Assembly (NCBI GenBank): GCA_029747015.1
Contig: JAKOGI010000528.1
Location: forward strand, 66,001-130,000
Source of the DNA: Carnegiea gigantea
Taxonomy: Eukaryota; Streptophyta; Magnoliopsida; Caryophyllales; Cactaceae
Reading direction: 5' to 3'
DNA: 64,000 bases
Made by a program: the position numbers and the translations under genes. The notes below the pieces were generated by a model. It was not told the origin of the DNA, ran no database searches, and worked only from the letters and a program-made list of their open reading frames with translations. Shown in pieces: positions 22,509-33,862 of this stretch (the stretch's first letter is position 1; each line of letters opens with the position of its first letter).

Positions 22509-23581
22509 TCAAGCGAAATAGTACTTCAAGAACTTGTCATTTATTAGTCTAACCCAAAGCCCTTGTCCATCTACTATCTTGTAGACACCATTTAAGTATA
22601 CCTCACAGACAACATAAAGTACTTCCCATTTCGAAACGAATTTGCTTCCTGTCTTATGGGTCACGATGATTGGCCTTTTCAGTGCAAGTACTTGATCCTC
22701 AACTTGGAACGAACGCGGTTGCACTTTTTGGTTGAATGCTTGAGCTAGGCGAACATGATAACATTCTAACTTCTGCTCAGCTTGGAGTATTTTCTCATCA
22801 AGGGCCTCCAATTCTGCTAAGCGAAGTTGGTGGTTTTCATCCTAACTCAAACCCTCTTGTATAGCAATACGCAATGACGGGATTTGAATTTCCTGCGGCA
22901 GTACGACTTCTACTCCATACACGAGAGAGTAAAGGGTTGATTGTGTTGGCGTTCTATGTGTGGTTTGGTACACCCAAAGACCTTTTCTAGCCTCTCATGC
23001 CTGTCTCTCTTGGACTTTGAGACTAATGTTTTCAGCAGGTTGCATAATGTTTTGTTGAAAGCTTCTGCTAGGCTATTTGCAGGGGCATAGTACATTAATT
23101 GACGACTTATGCTAGGCAAATTTGAATTTCTCACAAAAGGTAGTCATCAATTTGTTGATAAATGATTTGCTATTATCTATGATAATATATCGAGAAACAC
23201 CATATCGATAAATGATGTGCGTTCGAATAAAATTGACAACATTCTCCTTGTTAACTTCCTTTGATGCTACCGCCTTTGCCCTTCAGAGAAATAGTCGATG
23301 GCAGCCAAAATGTATACAGGACCCGCGAAAGACTTTGGAGTAAGGGGTCCTACAATATCAAGCCCCCATGCCTCAAACAGCCAAGATGCCACGGTTGGAT
23401 GGAGTGGCTCTGAGGCGTGGTGAATGAAGTTAGCATGGAAATGACATGCATCACATCTTTTTGCATAGTCGATACAATCACGCACCATGGTGGTCCTGTA
23501 ATAGCCCATTCTTTTGATGTGGTCATGCAACTTGGATCCTGATTGATACACACCACACAAGCCGGCATGTGCCTTTTCCAT
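22509..23581 (-). pseudogene. Tat integrase
   Basis: Three broken minus-strand segments. 23267-23581 holds the zinc-binding HHCC part (AHAGLCG.., KRMGYYRTTMVRDCIDYAKRC, CDACHFHAN) and the first catalytic Asp (WGLDIVGPLTPKS). 22910-23134 holds NSLAEAFNKTLCNLLKTLV, where the catalytic Glu of AE.FN is retained, and TKPHIERQHNQPFTLS. 22509-22811 is the C-terminal domain (YHVRLAQAFNQKVQPRSFQVEDQVL). The second catalytic Asp block is broken between pieces. The family role is insertion of the cDNA. Confidence 0.8.
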
Positions 23582-23730
23582 TACTTGTTTCCCTTCTTCC
23601 TCATCCAGACATCGTAGTGAGAGGCGGGGGAAAGAGCATCGTTACGACGTTCCCTTGTAATAGAGGAAGTGTGAGGCTCTTTGTTGAATTTCTATCTAGT
23701 GCCTCACATCACTTGGCAGCTTTCCGTGCT

Positions 23731-24120
23731 TCAAGTAGTCAATAAGCGGTTGCACCAATCTTCCTTATCTACTGCACAAGCAGAGACTACTTTGACCTCT
23801 TCTTCACCGTCATCGTCTTGCCCGCAAACTGGAACTTTGATGTTCTCTTTTACTCCCAACACTAAAGTGGCTGCAAGATTTGCAAGCACATCAGTTATCC
23901 TATTGGCACCCCTAAGGACATGTTCCAACTTTACAGTTTCTAGCCTATCCAATAGTCGGAAGGCATGCTTGTGATAGGGGATAAGATGATCCTTCTTCAC
24001 TCCAAATTCTTTTAGGAGCTGGCTGATGACCAATTGTGAGTCACCGTAGACATCAAGATCTTTAATCCCCATCGCGATTACCATTTGAATGCTTAGTATG
24101 AGTGCTTGATACTCAGCCAT
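23731..24120 (-). pseudogene. Tat second (archaeal-type) RNase H domain
   Basis: Open 129-codon segment with AEYQALILSIQMVIAMGIKDLDVYGDSQLVISQL, Glu and Asp of the RNase H core, and HVLRGANRITDVLANLA near the C-terminus. Position between RNase H and integrase matches the dual-RNase-H arrangement of Tat elements. The N-terminal catalytic Asp lies in a disrupted upstream part. Confidence 0.75.
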
Positions 24121-24325
24121 GTTGTTAGAGCACTGTTGGGTTAGTGCGAATGAATATGGCGGAATGTGCTTTTCAGGAGAGACTAGTACAACTCTGATCC
24201 TGCCCCATCATGTCTGGCAGCGCCATCAAAGTACATTTCCCAAGGTAGAAGGACATCGATGCAAAACACCTCATCCCCAGGATGCTCATCATTTTGTTCC
24301 CAATTATCAGGGACTGGATGATCTG

Positions 24326-24870
24326 CTAAGAAGGCTCCCGCGCTTGGCCTTTAATGGCTTTTTGTGGCATATAAACCAGATCATGCTGTTCTAAGATAAC
24401 CGCCCACTCCGCCAACCGTCCATTTAGAACTGGTCTTGTCAAGATGTACTTAATTGGGTCGGCCTTGGAGATAACATGCACAGTATGGGCCTGCACGTAA
24501 TATCTCAATTTTTGAATAGTAAATACGAGAGCTAAGCACATTTTTCAATTGGCGAGTAATTAAGTTCGACGCCAACCAATGTCCGACTTAGATAATAGAG
24601 AGCCTTCTCCTTGCCTTAAGAATTTTCTTGGGCACATAATGCTCCAAGAGAACATTCTTGTGCTACGATGTAAAGTATAAGTGGCTTGCCATGAACAAGT
24701 GCCCCTAATACCGGAGGACTTGACAAGTACTTTTTGATGCTATCGAATGCCCTTTGACATGAGTCATCCCATTCAAAAGGTGCCTCCTTTTTTATGAGGT
24801 GGTTGAAAAGGTGACAGCAGCCAACGAGGTTTGAAATGAACTTTCTAAAAACGCCAAGCGTCCTTGCAAT
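24326..24870 (-). pseudogene. Tat first RNase H domain
   Basis: 24326-24541 encodes LALVFTIQKLRYYVQAHTVHVISKADPIKYIL and GRLAEWAVILEQHDLVY, the C-terminal half of a Ty3-gypsy RNase H. The N-terminal half, up to the RT at 24873, is broken by shifts (traces of CQRAFDSIKKYL and HEQECSLG-like blocks). Confidence 0.65.
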
Positions 24871-24872
24871 CC

Positions 24873-25616
24873 TCAGAGCTCTTTGAGGTTGTTTGGTGGG
24901 GGCATGTCTTGAATTGCTTTGATCTTGGCTTGATCAATTTCAATGCCTCTATGTCGGCTGACAAAGCCTAGGAATTTGCCAGATGTAACACCAAATGCGC
25001 CTTTCAATGGATTCATCTTTAGTTGGCATTTTCTTAATCTTTTGAAGATTTGGCAAAGATCTTGCAAGTGATCTAATCTCTTTTTAGACTTGACCACCAG
25101 ATAATCCACATAGCACTCCACAATTTTGTGTAGCATGTCTTCAAAAAGGGTTTACATCTCCCTTTGATCGGTTGCTCCCGTATTTTTCAAGCCAAAAGGC
25201 ATCACGTTGTAGCAAAAAAATTCCCTTCGATGTGCCATTTGAATATGGTTGTAGCTTGCAATGCAATCCATGAAGGATAAGGCTTTGTGACCAATGTTAG
25301 CATCAATCATTGGTTCAGTGACTAGAAGTGGAAAGTTATCTTTTGGGCATGCATCTTTAAGATCTACACAAATTCGAAGTTGGCCATTTTTCTTCCTGAC
25401 TGGGGTAATATTTGCAATCCAAGTTGGATACTTCACCTCGCGTATGAACCCAGCATCAATGAGTTTGTTTACCTCTATTTTGATTTTAGGTATCAACTCA
25501 GGTCGAAAACACTGTTGAGGTTGCTTCCTGGGTGAAACACCCTTTTTAATGGACAAGTGATGAACCGCAACTTTGGGGTCTAATCCAGGCATTCCCTTAT
25601 AACTCCATACAAACAC
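24873..25616 (-). pseudogene. Tat reverse transcriptase, catalytic motif mutated
   Basis: 25152-25616 covers the N-terminal RT (GLDPKVAVHHL, NKLIDAGFIREVKYPTWIAN, PVRKKNGQLRICVDLKDACP, VMPFGLKNTGAT). A short deletion before CYNVMPFG removes the usual DEE.TAF-type segment. 24873-25136 continues with YVDYLVVKSKKRLDHLQDL and the connection domain. The catalytic YVDD is YVDY: the second Asp codon reads TAT (plus-strand 25101-25103). A frame change separates the two halves, so the enzyme would be inactive. Confidence 0.85.
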
Positions 25617-26330
25617 ATCCTTGTATTAGAGAGGAGCTTGAAATACTCTTCCTCTTCCTTAAATGTGAGCATAGCACTCACATAGACATGGCGAGATTCT
25701 TCCACAGACCCAAGATTCAACTCATTTAAATCATCAACTGTGGCTTGCCCCCCATCCTCCAGCACCTCTGGTGCTTCGGTGAGATCTATTTTAGAATCTG
25801 ATGCATCCACCTCTTGCACTATGACATGGCTAGCTTCTACAATTTCATTCAAATCTAGAATGATTCTTCCTTCCCTAGCTAACCGCATGATGCACTCTTT
25901 GAGTGCAATGCATTTTTCAAGAGGGTAACCAACGACCCTTTGCTATGGAAGTATTTGAGGTCGATAGTCTTCCCAGCTTCCTCTGGGTGTTTTGGCTCAG
26001 GTAATGCGATGACACCATTCTTAAGTAGGTCATCCAGCATGCCTGACAGATCCGAGTTAGGAAATGGGTACTTCCTTTCCTGAAACTCTTTTAGTATGGG
26101 ACGCCTCCTTGTCGCATCCTTGAATGGCGGACTCTTCTTGTCCTCTAATTTAGGCTTTCCTATAATTCAAATTGGCTGACTTGTGGAGTTGGACATTGTT
26201 TCTTTGGTCATGTCATTGGAGAAGTTAACATTCTTCTTGAACTCAACTTTGTCATTTTTTGATTTAGTAGAATAGAAGAAGTTGTCTCGACGGCTAGCTA
26301 CCGTCACCTCCATGTCATGTGCTTTGGTTG
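25617..26330 (-). pseudogene. Tat gag C-terminal/linker region, protease not recognised
   Basis: 25580-25888 encodes RLAREGRIILDLNEIVEASHV, an acidic linker and EYFKLLSNTRMC just before the RT. Upstream pieces contain FPNSDLSGMLDDLLKNG and KCIALKECIM-like traces. I find no D(S/T)G protease motif between gag and RT, where Tat elements usually carry one, so the protease appears deleted or unrecognisable. Confidence 0.55.
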
Positions 26331-27358
26331 CTAATTCTTAGAAAGTCCTGGATTTGCTCATTTGCAAGATGTACAGTAAATCCCAATGCATGCCCTGGGT
26401 GCATATTTCAACGACAGAAGCTTCAGATAGCCGATCTTTGCACTCGAAGCTAAGTGTGTGCCAGCGGTTGATGTAGTCAAGAACTGGCTCATCTTTCCAC
26501 TGTTTTGTATTTATTAGCTCAGTCATGCTGATGGGCTAAGTACTGTAGAACCTATTGAGGAACTCAAGCCCTATTTGTTCCCAACTGTCGATGGGCTCAG
26601 GCTCTAAGTCGGTATACTAGTCAAAATCAATATCTTTCAATGTCCTGACGAACTGCTTCACCATAAGGTCGCCGCCAGTCCTAGTGTTGTTACATGTCTC
26701 AATGAAGTGTGCGACATGCTGTTTTGGGTTACCTTTCCCATCAAACTGTTGGAATTTAGGGGGATGATAATCATGGGGCATGTGGAGACCATCAACCCTT
26801 TTAGTATAAGGCTCGGTTTATAGGTGAGTTCTACGCAAACCTCCACCTAGCTGTACCTTAACAGCATTTGCTATCAAAGAGGATTTGTTCAATAGTCATT
26901 GATCCAGAGGACTTGGCATTTTTAGGCGTAACACCTTTCTTTGGTTGCTTCTCATTGTCAAAAGCCTCAGTATGGACTGACACTTTTCCAAAGTCGTCAC
27001 TCTCCTAGTACCCTGAAGAAGATTAAGCTGATCGTTTTTCTAACTTCTTGGTCAGCTTAGCAATATTTTCTTCTTGAAGCTTGATGCGCACTTCCTTTTC
27101 TGCGCTCTCCCTGGTGAGTTTTTCTAGGATGACCTTCATGTTGGTCATCTCTTCTCCTAGAGTGGTTGTGCCTGTCACCATGGCTGGCATGACAATAGTT
27201 TTGGAAGACTCAACTTCAGTCTCTGACATGCGCGCCCCCTTTAGTGATGGCGAAGAATAGTTACTGCTGTAGTAGCCTTTAACCTCGCAGACTGGAGATT
27301 GAAGCTGAAGGCTTCTAGTTTCATCCATCCAAGATGACGCCTTTTGTTGCGTCTTCAA
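26331..27358 (-). pseudogene. Tat gag
   Basis: N-terminal coiled-coil region (27023-27358: LEKLTRESAEKEVRIKLQEENI), middle with FDGKGNPKQHVAHF-like remnants (26658-26846), and core TELINTKQWKDEPVLDYINRW with LSEASVVEICTQGMHWDLLY and QMSKSRTF (26338-26526). This is the conserved gag of Tat-type gypsy elements. Stops and shifts separate the segments. Confidence 0.75.
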
Positions 27359-27617
27359 GCCTTGGAGTTTGGGTGGGAGTGGCGCAGTTTACCTAGCAGC
27401 GGTCAACGCAGTTTGCCTAGCCGTACTCCTTGTCTCCATTGTGTGAGTGCGCTTGCTAGCAGTGACGCTCGCTTCACAGGATCTATAAGAGAGAGAGATC
27501 CTATGTTCTTCTTATTCGAAGCTCGCGTGGCAACGTTCTTCTTAGCCATGTCTTCTTTCAAGAGAAAGCTTTTAAGACTTGAAAGTCTTGATCTTTTAGG
27601 ACAAAGAGATGAGAGGT

Positions 27618-27645
27618 ACAGAGGTCCTACCGAGCGCGTCAAATT
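27618..27645 (-). promoter_or_regulatory. primer-binding region of Tat element (tentative)
   Basis: On the minus strand the LTR ends ..GTATTTACA at 27646 and is followed within a few bases by TTTGACGCGCTCGGTAGGAC. This is the expected PBS location; the tRNA was not identified. Confidence 0.4.
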
Positions 27646-29155
27646 TGTAAATACAAATTTCAAATCTAAAATGAATTAGACAGAAATTTGGATTTAAGAT
27701 TGAATCTTTGTATTGATTTGAATGTGTGGGTATAATCTCTATTGAGTACAGTGTGTACGATCCTCTGATTTGATCTCCTTGTTGAATTTGAATGAACTTG
27801 GGCTTGGGAGAGATCTTTGAAGGCTTGATCTCAATCAAGGCAAGTCTTTGATCTTGAGGGGAGGACGGCACGCGCTCGATATGCTTGTTGTCTCCCTTGA
27901 AAGAGAGAGTATTTGAGTATTGGATGGATTCTTCAAATTAATGAACTTTAGCTTGAGAGAGGGCCTTAAAGGTTTGATCTCAATCAAGACAAGTCTTTGA
28001 TCTTCAATGGAGGATGACACGCGCTTGATGTGCTTGTTATCTTCCTTGGACGAGAGATTATTTGAGTGTTGGATGGATTCCTGAATTTTCCTAACCTTTC
28101 CAACCTTTGAATCAAGCGGGGTAGCGTCCTATTTATCGGAAAGCTTCCCCCACCCCCTTGATAATCAAGATAGGCCTTAACTTGGGTTTTGGGCCTTCAA
28201 TTAGGCCTCATCCTGTATTACTTTGACTTAGGAGTCATTCACTTGACTTTGACCTAGAGTCTCTTGAACTTGAGCAGAGCATTGACTTGAAAGCCACCTA
28301 GGGGTGGCAATTTCACCCGCATCCAATGGATATCCATTCCACCGAACCCGAAAAAGCGGGTGAAAACTCGAAATATATGGATGATAGATGGATAATAGAT
28401 GATAGTTTAACAGATTGGATTGGATCCGAATGATGCCCCATCTGATCCGTCACCTGATCCATCACCCACGTAGTCATCTACTTGTTTATCTCTTATTTGC
28501 AATTAGTTTACTTTTTATTTTTGATCTTTACAATTTACCCATTTTTTAGACAATTTTATTATTAATTCTATTATTTTCATCAAAACTAATGTGATGAATA
28601 TGATTTTTATTTATTCTTTATATCTAAAATATCTTTGTTAACCTTTTCAAAAGGAAAAACTTCACTTTTTACATAAATTTACTAACATATTACATATAAA
28701 CTTTCATAACCCGTTTACAATCCGATCCACCCATTTTCACCTGCGGGTGGTGGATGGATGGAGTGGATTAAATTTTTACGGATGATGGGTGGATTAGATG
28801 AAGCGGATTAAAGTGGGTGATGGATGCGGATGATGGTTCACCCGACCCAAACCCGATCCATTGCCACCCTTAAAGCTACCTTGAGCTTTGATTGGATGCT
28901 GACCTAAGAGTCATTTGACACTTGATTTGTGAGTCGATTTAGACCTTGATCTTTCACTTGGTATTCGACTTAGGCTTTGACATTTGACTTTGACTTTGAT
29001 TTTGACTTTGACCTGGTTTCGACCGCACCTTGTCTTAAGCCTCGATTTGGGCTTTTACTTGAGTTTTGACTGAGCCTTGACTTAAAAGTCTTTTGGGCCT
29101 CACTCGAGAGTCTTTGGGCCTGATTAAATTAATTAAAAGGATTGAGCTAATTAAT
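27646..29155 (-). repeat. 5' LTR of Tat element, interrupted by a MITE
   Basis: Same orientation as 18136-19176. It begins at plus 27646 (TGTAAATACAAATTTC), contains the hAT MITE 28299-28872, and loses its U3 start: after GATTAAATTAATTAA at about 29122-29135 the sequence turns into the inverted copy. It lacks about 60 bp present in the other two LTR copies (near 29030). Confidence 0.8.
28299..28872. mobile_element. hAT-type MITE in LTR
   Basis: 574 bp with terminal inverted repeats TAGGGGTGGCAA / TTGCCACCCTTA (one mismatch) flanked by 8-bp duplications AAGCCACC (28291-28298) and AAGCTACC (28873-28880), one mismatch. The empty site is visible in the inverted LTR copy. The interior is rich in GGATGATGGGTGGA-type words and has no coding capacity. 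Confidence 0.85.
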
Positions 29156-29159
29156 TTAA

Positions 29160-30100
29160 TTAGGCCCAGAAGACTTTTAAGTTAGGCCCAAAAGACTTTC
29201 AAGCCAACGCTCAGTCAAAACTCAAGTGAAAGCCCAAATCGAGGCTCAAGACGACTACCAAGTCAAGTCATGACCCAAAAGCTGAGCAACTTTCAAGTCA
29301 AGGTGCGGTTAAAACTAAGTCAAAGTTAAAGTCAAAGGTCAAAGCCTAAGTCGACTACCAAGTCAAAAGTTAAGGTCTAAATCAACTCCCAAGTTAAGCG
29401 TCAAACGACTCTCAGGTCAGCATCCAGTCAAAGCTCGAGGCGACTTTCAAGTCAATGTCTAGCTCAAGTCCAAGAGACTCCCAGGTCAAAGTCAAAGCCA
29501 AGTGAATGACCCCTAGCAATCCAGAATGAGGCCTAATTGAAGGCCCAAAATCCAAATCAAGGCTCATCTTGACTATCAAGAGGGAGGGGGAAGCTTCCCT
29601 ATAAATAGGGCCCTACACCCCTTGATTCAAAGGCTGGAAAGGTTAGAAAAATTCAAGAATCCATCCAGCACTCAAATACTATCTCCTTCAAGGAAGACAA
29701 TAAGCACATCGAGCGCGTTCCGTCCCCCCTTGAAGATCAAAGGCTTGTCTTGATTGAGATCAAGCCTTCAAGGCCCTCTCTCAAGTTAAAGTTCGTTAAT
29801 TTGAAAAATCCATCCAACACTCAAATACTTTCTCTTTCAAGGAAGACAACAAGCACATCGAGCGCGACGAGCCCATGCCATCCTCCCTTGAAGATCAAAG
29901 ACCTGCCTTGATTGAGATCAAGCCTTCAAGGCCTTCTCCCAAGCCCAAGTTCATTCAAATTCAATGAGGAGATCAAATCAAAGAATCATATACTTTGTAT
30001 TTAATAGAGATTGTACCCACATATTCAAATCAATACAAAGATTCAATCTAGTATCCAAATTTCTGTCAAATTCATTTCAGACTTGAAATTTGTATTTACA
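29160..30100 (+). repeat. inverted LTR copy forming the right end of the Tat element
   Basis: Reverse complement of the Tat LTR from just inside U3 to its U5 terminus (..TTTGTATTTACA at 30100). It joins the 5' LTR head-to-head through an AT-rich turn at about 29122-29165. It is followed by GTCCT, the duplication that also precedes the left LTR. By eye it is more than 10% diverged from both other copies. Confidence 0.8.
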
Positions 30101-30105
30101 GTCCT

Positions 30106-30275
30106 CTAACTGCTCTGGCTGGAATGTCTTGGTCTTCATAGTGTACTTTGCGTGGCCTAGTCCCGTTTTTAAACATTAGTGTACGATCAGGACTCCTTTG
30201 CCTCACAATGCCATTCCTATTGTTAGTGAAGCCTAAGTGCTTGATTATTGAGCTAAACTCATTTCTGAACCTATG
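30106..30275. other. flank between two retroelements
   Basis: 170 bp without gene signal. CTATG at 30271-30275 is the left target duplication of the next element. Confidence 0.5.
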
Positions 30276-30537
30276 TGACGAAACTATTTAATCATGTGAT
30301 AGGAGAATGATATTAAACATGAGAAAAGCATGAATCAATTTATCACTGCCTTGCCTTTGTAGGTACAAACGTCTATGCTTATATAGTACATGCATGCCAT
30401 GCTAGCTCCTCCTAGCCCAAGCCGTGTCCTGCTTGGAGTCCAAGTAATGAAAAGAGTCCTATTCTAAGGCAAACATAGAAAACAATATCTAAGAAAATAT
30501 TAGAAGAATAATTGCTAAATAATTCCTTTCCGTAACA
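30276..30537 (-). repeat. 3' LTR of copia element (left)
   Basis: Minus strand TGTTACGG...TCA; 262 bp, paired with 34987-35248. Contains a TATATAG motif near 30380 in both copies. Confidence 0.9.
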
Positions 30538-30549
30538 CTCCCCCTCAAG
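30538..30549 (-). promoter_or_regulatory. polypurine tract
   Basis: Plus-strand CTCCCCCTCAAG; on the minus strand CTTGAGGGGGAG directly precedes the LTR start. Confidence 0.85.
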
Positions 30550-31087
30550 TTGGAGTGTGGGAGTTAGCCAGACCCAACTTGCCCTTGAGATACTGGAATT
30601 GTCCTTTGCCAAGTACTTTGGTGAGTATGTTGACAGGTTGGTGCTGAGAACGAACATAAGCAAACAAGATGACTCCTGTTACGAGCTTCTCTCGTACAAA
30701 ATAACAATCTAGTTTAATATGTTTGGTGCGGTTGTGGAAGACTGGGTTTTTGGCGATGTGCATGGCTGCCTGGCTATCACAGTATACTCTCATAGGTTGA
30801 GAATGGAAAATGCCTAAGGATGCTAGAAATGTTCACACACACATGAGTTCATTAGTTGCTACTGCCATGGCTCTGTATTCAGCTTCGACTGACGGCTGGG
30901 ACGCCGTTGTGTGTTTCTTTGTTCGCCATGATATAGGTGAGTGGCCAAGTTTGACAAAGTGGGCACTCAAAGATCGTCGAGAAAGAGGGCAGGTACCACA
31001 ATCTGAGCTACAGTAGCTGTATAATTGTAGATCACTATCGAATGGAAGAAAAATACCTTCTACTGCAGTGCTTTTCAGGTAGCGCAC
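30550..31087 (-). pseudogene. copia RNase H
   Basis: 30833-31087 encodes YLKSTAVEGIFLPF, YSDCGTCPLSRRSLS and the SVEAEYRAMA block with catalytic Glu. 30545-30793 encodes VYCDSQAAMHIAKNPVFHNRTKHIKLDCYFVREKL and QHQPVNILTKVLG, the C-terminal Asp/His blocks. The two parts are in different frames. Confidence 0.85.
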
Positions 31088-32045
31088 AACGCTAGGGCGG
31101 TGTCCATGTGATCCATTTTGGGTGAATGCATGAATTGTGATAAGATATGGATGGCATAAGTAAGATCACGTTTGGTTATGGTGAGGTAGATGAGACATCC
31201 AACCAAGTGTTGATACCAAGCAACATCCTTCAGGGATTGACCATGTGCTAAGGCAAGTTTGTGGTTTTCAGCAACAGGAAAATCAGTTGGCTTAGCTTGT
31301 AAAAGTCCACACTTGTCGATAATTTCGAGAGCATATTTGCGTTGACATAAGAACATCCCGTTGGGTCCACGAGCTACCTCAATACCAAGGAAATATTTGA
31401 GGGGTCTCAAGTGTTTGATGTTGAAACAGTGATGCAAATAGACTTTAAAGGCCGCAGAAGCAGCAGCTTTATTACCTGCCAGCACGATGTCATCCATATA
31501 AACAAATAGCGACAGGAACATGTCCCCTTTGCAATATACAAAGAGAGAGTAATTGGCATAGGAGTGAATAAACCCATACTCACACAATTTTGTGGATAGT
31601 TTGACAAACCATTGCCGCGGGGCTTATCGCAAGCCATATAAGGACTTCTTTAGTCAGCATACTTTGGTAGAGTCGCTAGTTTTGAATCTATGGGGCAGCC
31701 TCATATACACTTCTTCTTCCAACTCGCCATGTAAGAACGCATTGTTCATGTCTAGCTGATGAAGTTCCCAGCCCTTTGCTACGGCTATAGATAGAAAAAT
31801 CCTGATGCTTGTCATTTTCGTAACTAGTGCAAATGTTTTATTATAGTTGAATCCTTTAACCTGACGATTGCCACGTATGACGAATCGCGCTTTGTAATGC
31901 TGAATGTTGCCATTAGCATCATATTTCACTTGATGGACCCATTTGCAGCTAATGGGGTGCTTGCCTGGAGGAAGTTCCTCAATCGACCAAGTCTCATTTT
32001 TTTTTTCCTAGAGCTTCAATTTCTTCAGCCATGGCCGCGCACCAC
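31088..32045 (-). pseudogene. copia reverse transcriptase
   Basis: 31654-31929 covers the N-terminal RT (KARFVIRGNRQVKGFNYNKTFA, LHQLDMNNAFLHGELEEEVYM with catalytic Asp). 31075-31587 holds FVYMDDIVLAG with the YMDD catalytic pair intact, FLGIEVARGPNGMFLCQRKYA and LVGCLIYLTITKRDL. AMAEEIEAL lies at about 32010-32035. Frame changes at about 31590-31650 separate the halves. Confidence 0.85.
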
Positions 32046-32559
32046 ATAGGGTCTCATGCTACATCTTGAAACGATTTGGGCTCAACGACCCTTATTATAG
32101 CAGCAAGAAATGTTGGTAGGATGCAGAAAAATTATTAGTCAAGACATAGCTAGCTATGGGATATCGTGTACCTGAGGCTCCTTGGTTGTGTGAGCTAGCG
32201 AGAGAGGAGCGTGGTGGAGTGCAAGGGTCATTGGGACATGCACTGTAACACAAATAGTCAGCGTAATGTACAGGCCACTTGCTGATTCTGGTGGGCCTAC
32301 TTGGCACTTGGGCTACATCAGAGGGTAGTGGCGTGTTGGGACAGGCTGGTTCATCATGGTCGTTGCATTTAGAAGGCTGATGTGGGCTACTGCTACTGGG
32401 CCCGAGACTACCCTGTTTTGGGCTCGGTCTAAGCTCGACACAAGACTACGGTTGGCCTAGTTCTGTGCTCGTGCTGGCTTCTGCCAAGGAGATAGGTGGG
32501 CTCCCCCTTGCATCGATCATGGGCGGCCCATGATCAGTTGCTGTCACCGAAGGCTGCTG

Positions 32560-33524
32560 AAGGAGGTATTAATTGTGTGAGGTGAGAAAATGTTCAGCAA
32601 ACGGTGAAGGACTGTGAGGTTCACTAGGTTCCACCATGGTTGCAAAGGGCAAGATGTTCTCGTGGAAGATGATGTCGTGGCTCACAAAGTATTCGTCTGT
32701 CTCTAAATCGAGTAGTTTCCATTTTGGCCAAAGGGATAGCCCACAAACAAACACCTTTTACCCCTAGGGGCAAACTTATCTTTGGTTTTCTTGTTATGTG
32801 CAAAGCATAGGGTGCCAAATACCTTGATGTGATCATATGAGGGTGCCTTATGATAAAGCATGTCATATGGTGTCTTTCCGTTCAACAGTTTGCTAGGCAT
32901 TCGATTGATCAAATAAACAGTCGTAAGCCCACAGTTACCCCAAAACTTGGTGGGTAGACTTGCCTAAAATAGAAGGGCTTGAGCGACGCTCAGAACGTGT
33001 CTATGTTTTCTTTCAACCCTTCCGTTCTATTGCGGTGTGTCCACACAGCTACTTTGGTGCAAGATTTTGTGTTCTGCATAGAACTGTTGCATGGGCTTGG
33101 AGGTGAATTTGGATCCATTGTCACTTCGTACAATTTTAACTTAGGTCTGGGCCATAATAATGAAATATCTCAACAATTTGTTGGTTTCAATCCAATTAAT
33201 CATCAAATACACCCAAGTGGCCTGACTTGCGTCATCAACTATTGTGAGAAAATAATGAGCCCCACAAGACAATGCTTCCTTATAAGGCCCCCAAATATCA
33301 CAATGAACAAGATTAAAAGCACACTCAGCTTTATTTGAACTTTCTGGAAATGGAGTTCGAGCTTGCTTGGCCCAATGACAAATCTCACACACATCGTCTT
33401 TAACGTTACAACTAATTACTCCTAAATTGTTTGGTAAGAAAGATAAAACTGCACGGGATGGATGTCCCAATCTCCTATGCCATAGATGATCGGTGTTGAC
33501 AGCATTGACTTGTGGCTTCTCCAA
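32560..33524 (-). pseudogene. copia integrase
   Basis: 33141-33524 holds the HHCC pre-integrase domain (HLWHRRLGHPSRAVL, CEICHWAKQAR) and the first catalytic Asp (HCDIWGPYKEA). VRSDNGSKF with the second Asp is at about 33110-33140, and NGRVERKH with the Glu at about 33010-33040, where an in-frame TAG replaces a Gln codon. 32569-32912 is the C-terminal part (INRMPSKLLNGKTPYDML, FGTLCFAHNK, CLFVGYPFGQ). Broken into three frames. Confidence 0.85.
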
Positions 33525-33655
33525 TTACCCATCCTTGAAGTAGTAAACTCTTCCTTGTTGCTCACCCACACCAATCGGAGTCCTCAAAATACAGTCCTGT
33601 AATATACAAAAACCATCGAAAAATGTCACACTACAGTTTCGTTCCTTACATAATT

Positions 33656-33862
33656 TTACCACTGAAATAAATTGCATTTAAGCGATGGAACATATAGAAC
33701 TTTATTCAATTTGATCCGTTGTCCCAACATCATAGAGCCTTCATCTTTGGCCATAGTATGCATCCCCTTTGGCAAGGCAACCAACATTGATGAAATTTGC
33801 TTCGTCTCGTGCCTCATGTTTGGATCTCCAGTCATATGACATGAAGCTCCACTGTCAAACAT
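33656..33862 (-). pseudogene. copia protease
   Basis: MFDSGASCHMTGDP holds the aspartic-protease DSG motif. LNKVLYVPSLKCNLF marks the domain end. Intact for about 68 codons, but disconnected from gag and integrase by stops. Confidence 0.8.

Larger units (their letters stand above)
18136..30100 (-). mobile_element. Tat-type Ty3-gypsy element with palindromic right terminus
   Basis: Minus-strand gypsy element. Its 3' LTR is 18136-19176. A long 3' non-coding zone (19177-22500) contains a PPR gene fragment and two tandem arrays. Then come integrase, a second (archaeal-type) RNase H, RNase H, RT, gag, the PBS side, and a 5' LTR at 27646-about 29155. An inverted LTR copy (about 29160-30100) follows, so both outer ends are U5 ends. 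GTCCT flanks both sides (18131-18135 and 30101-30105), which supports a single insertion unit. gag-RT-RH-aRH-INT order with a dual RNase H is characteristic of the Tat lineage. All ORFs are broken. Confidence 0.8.
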
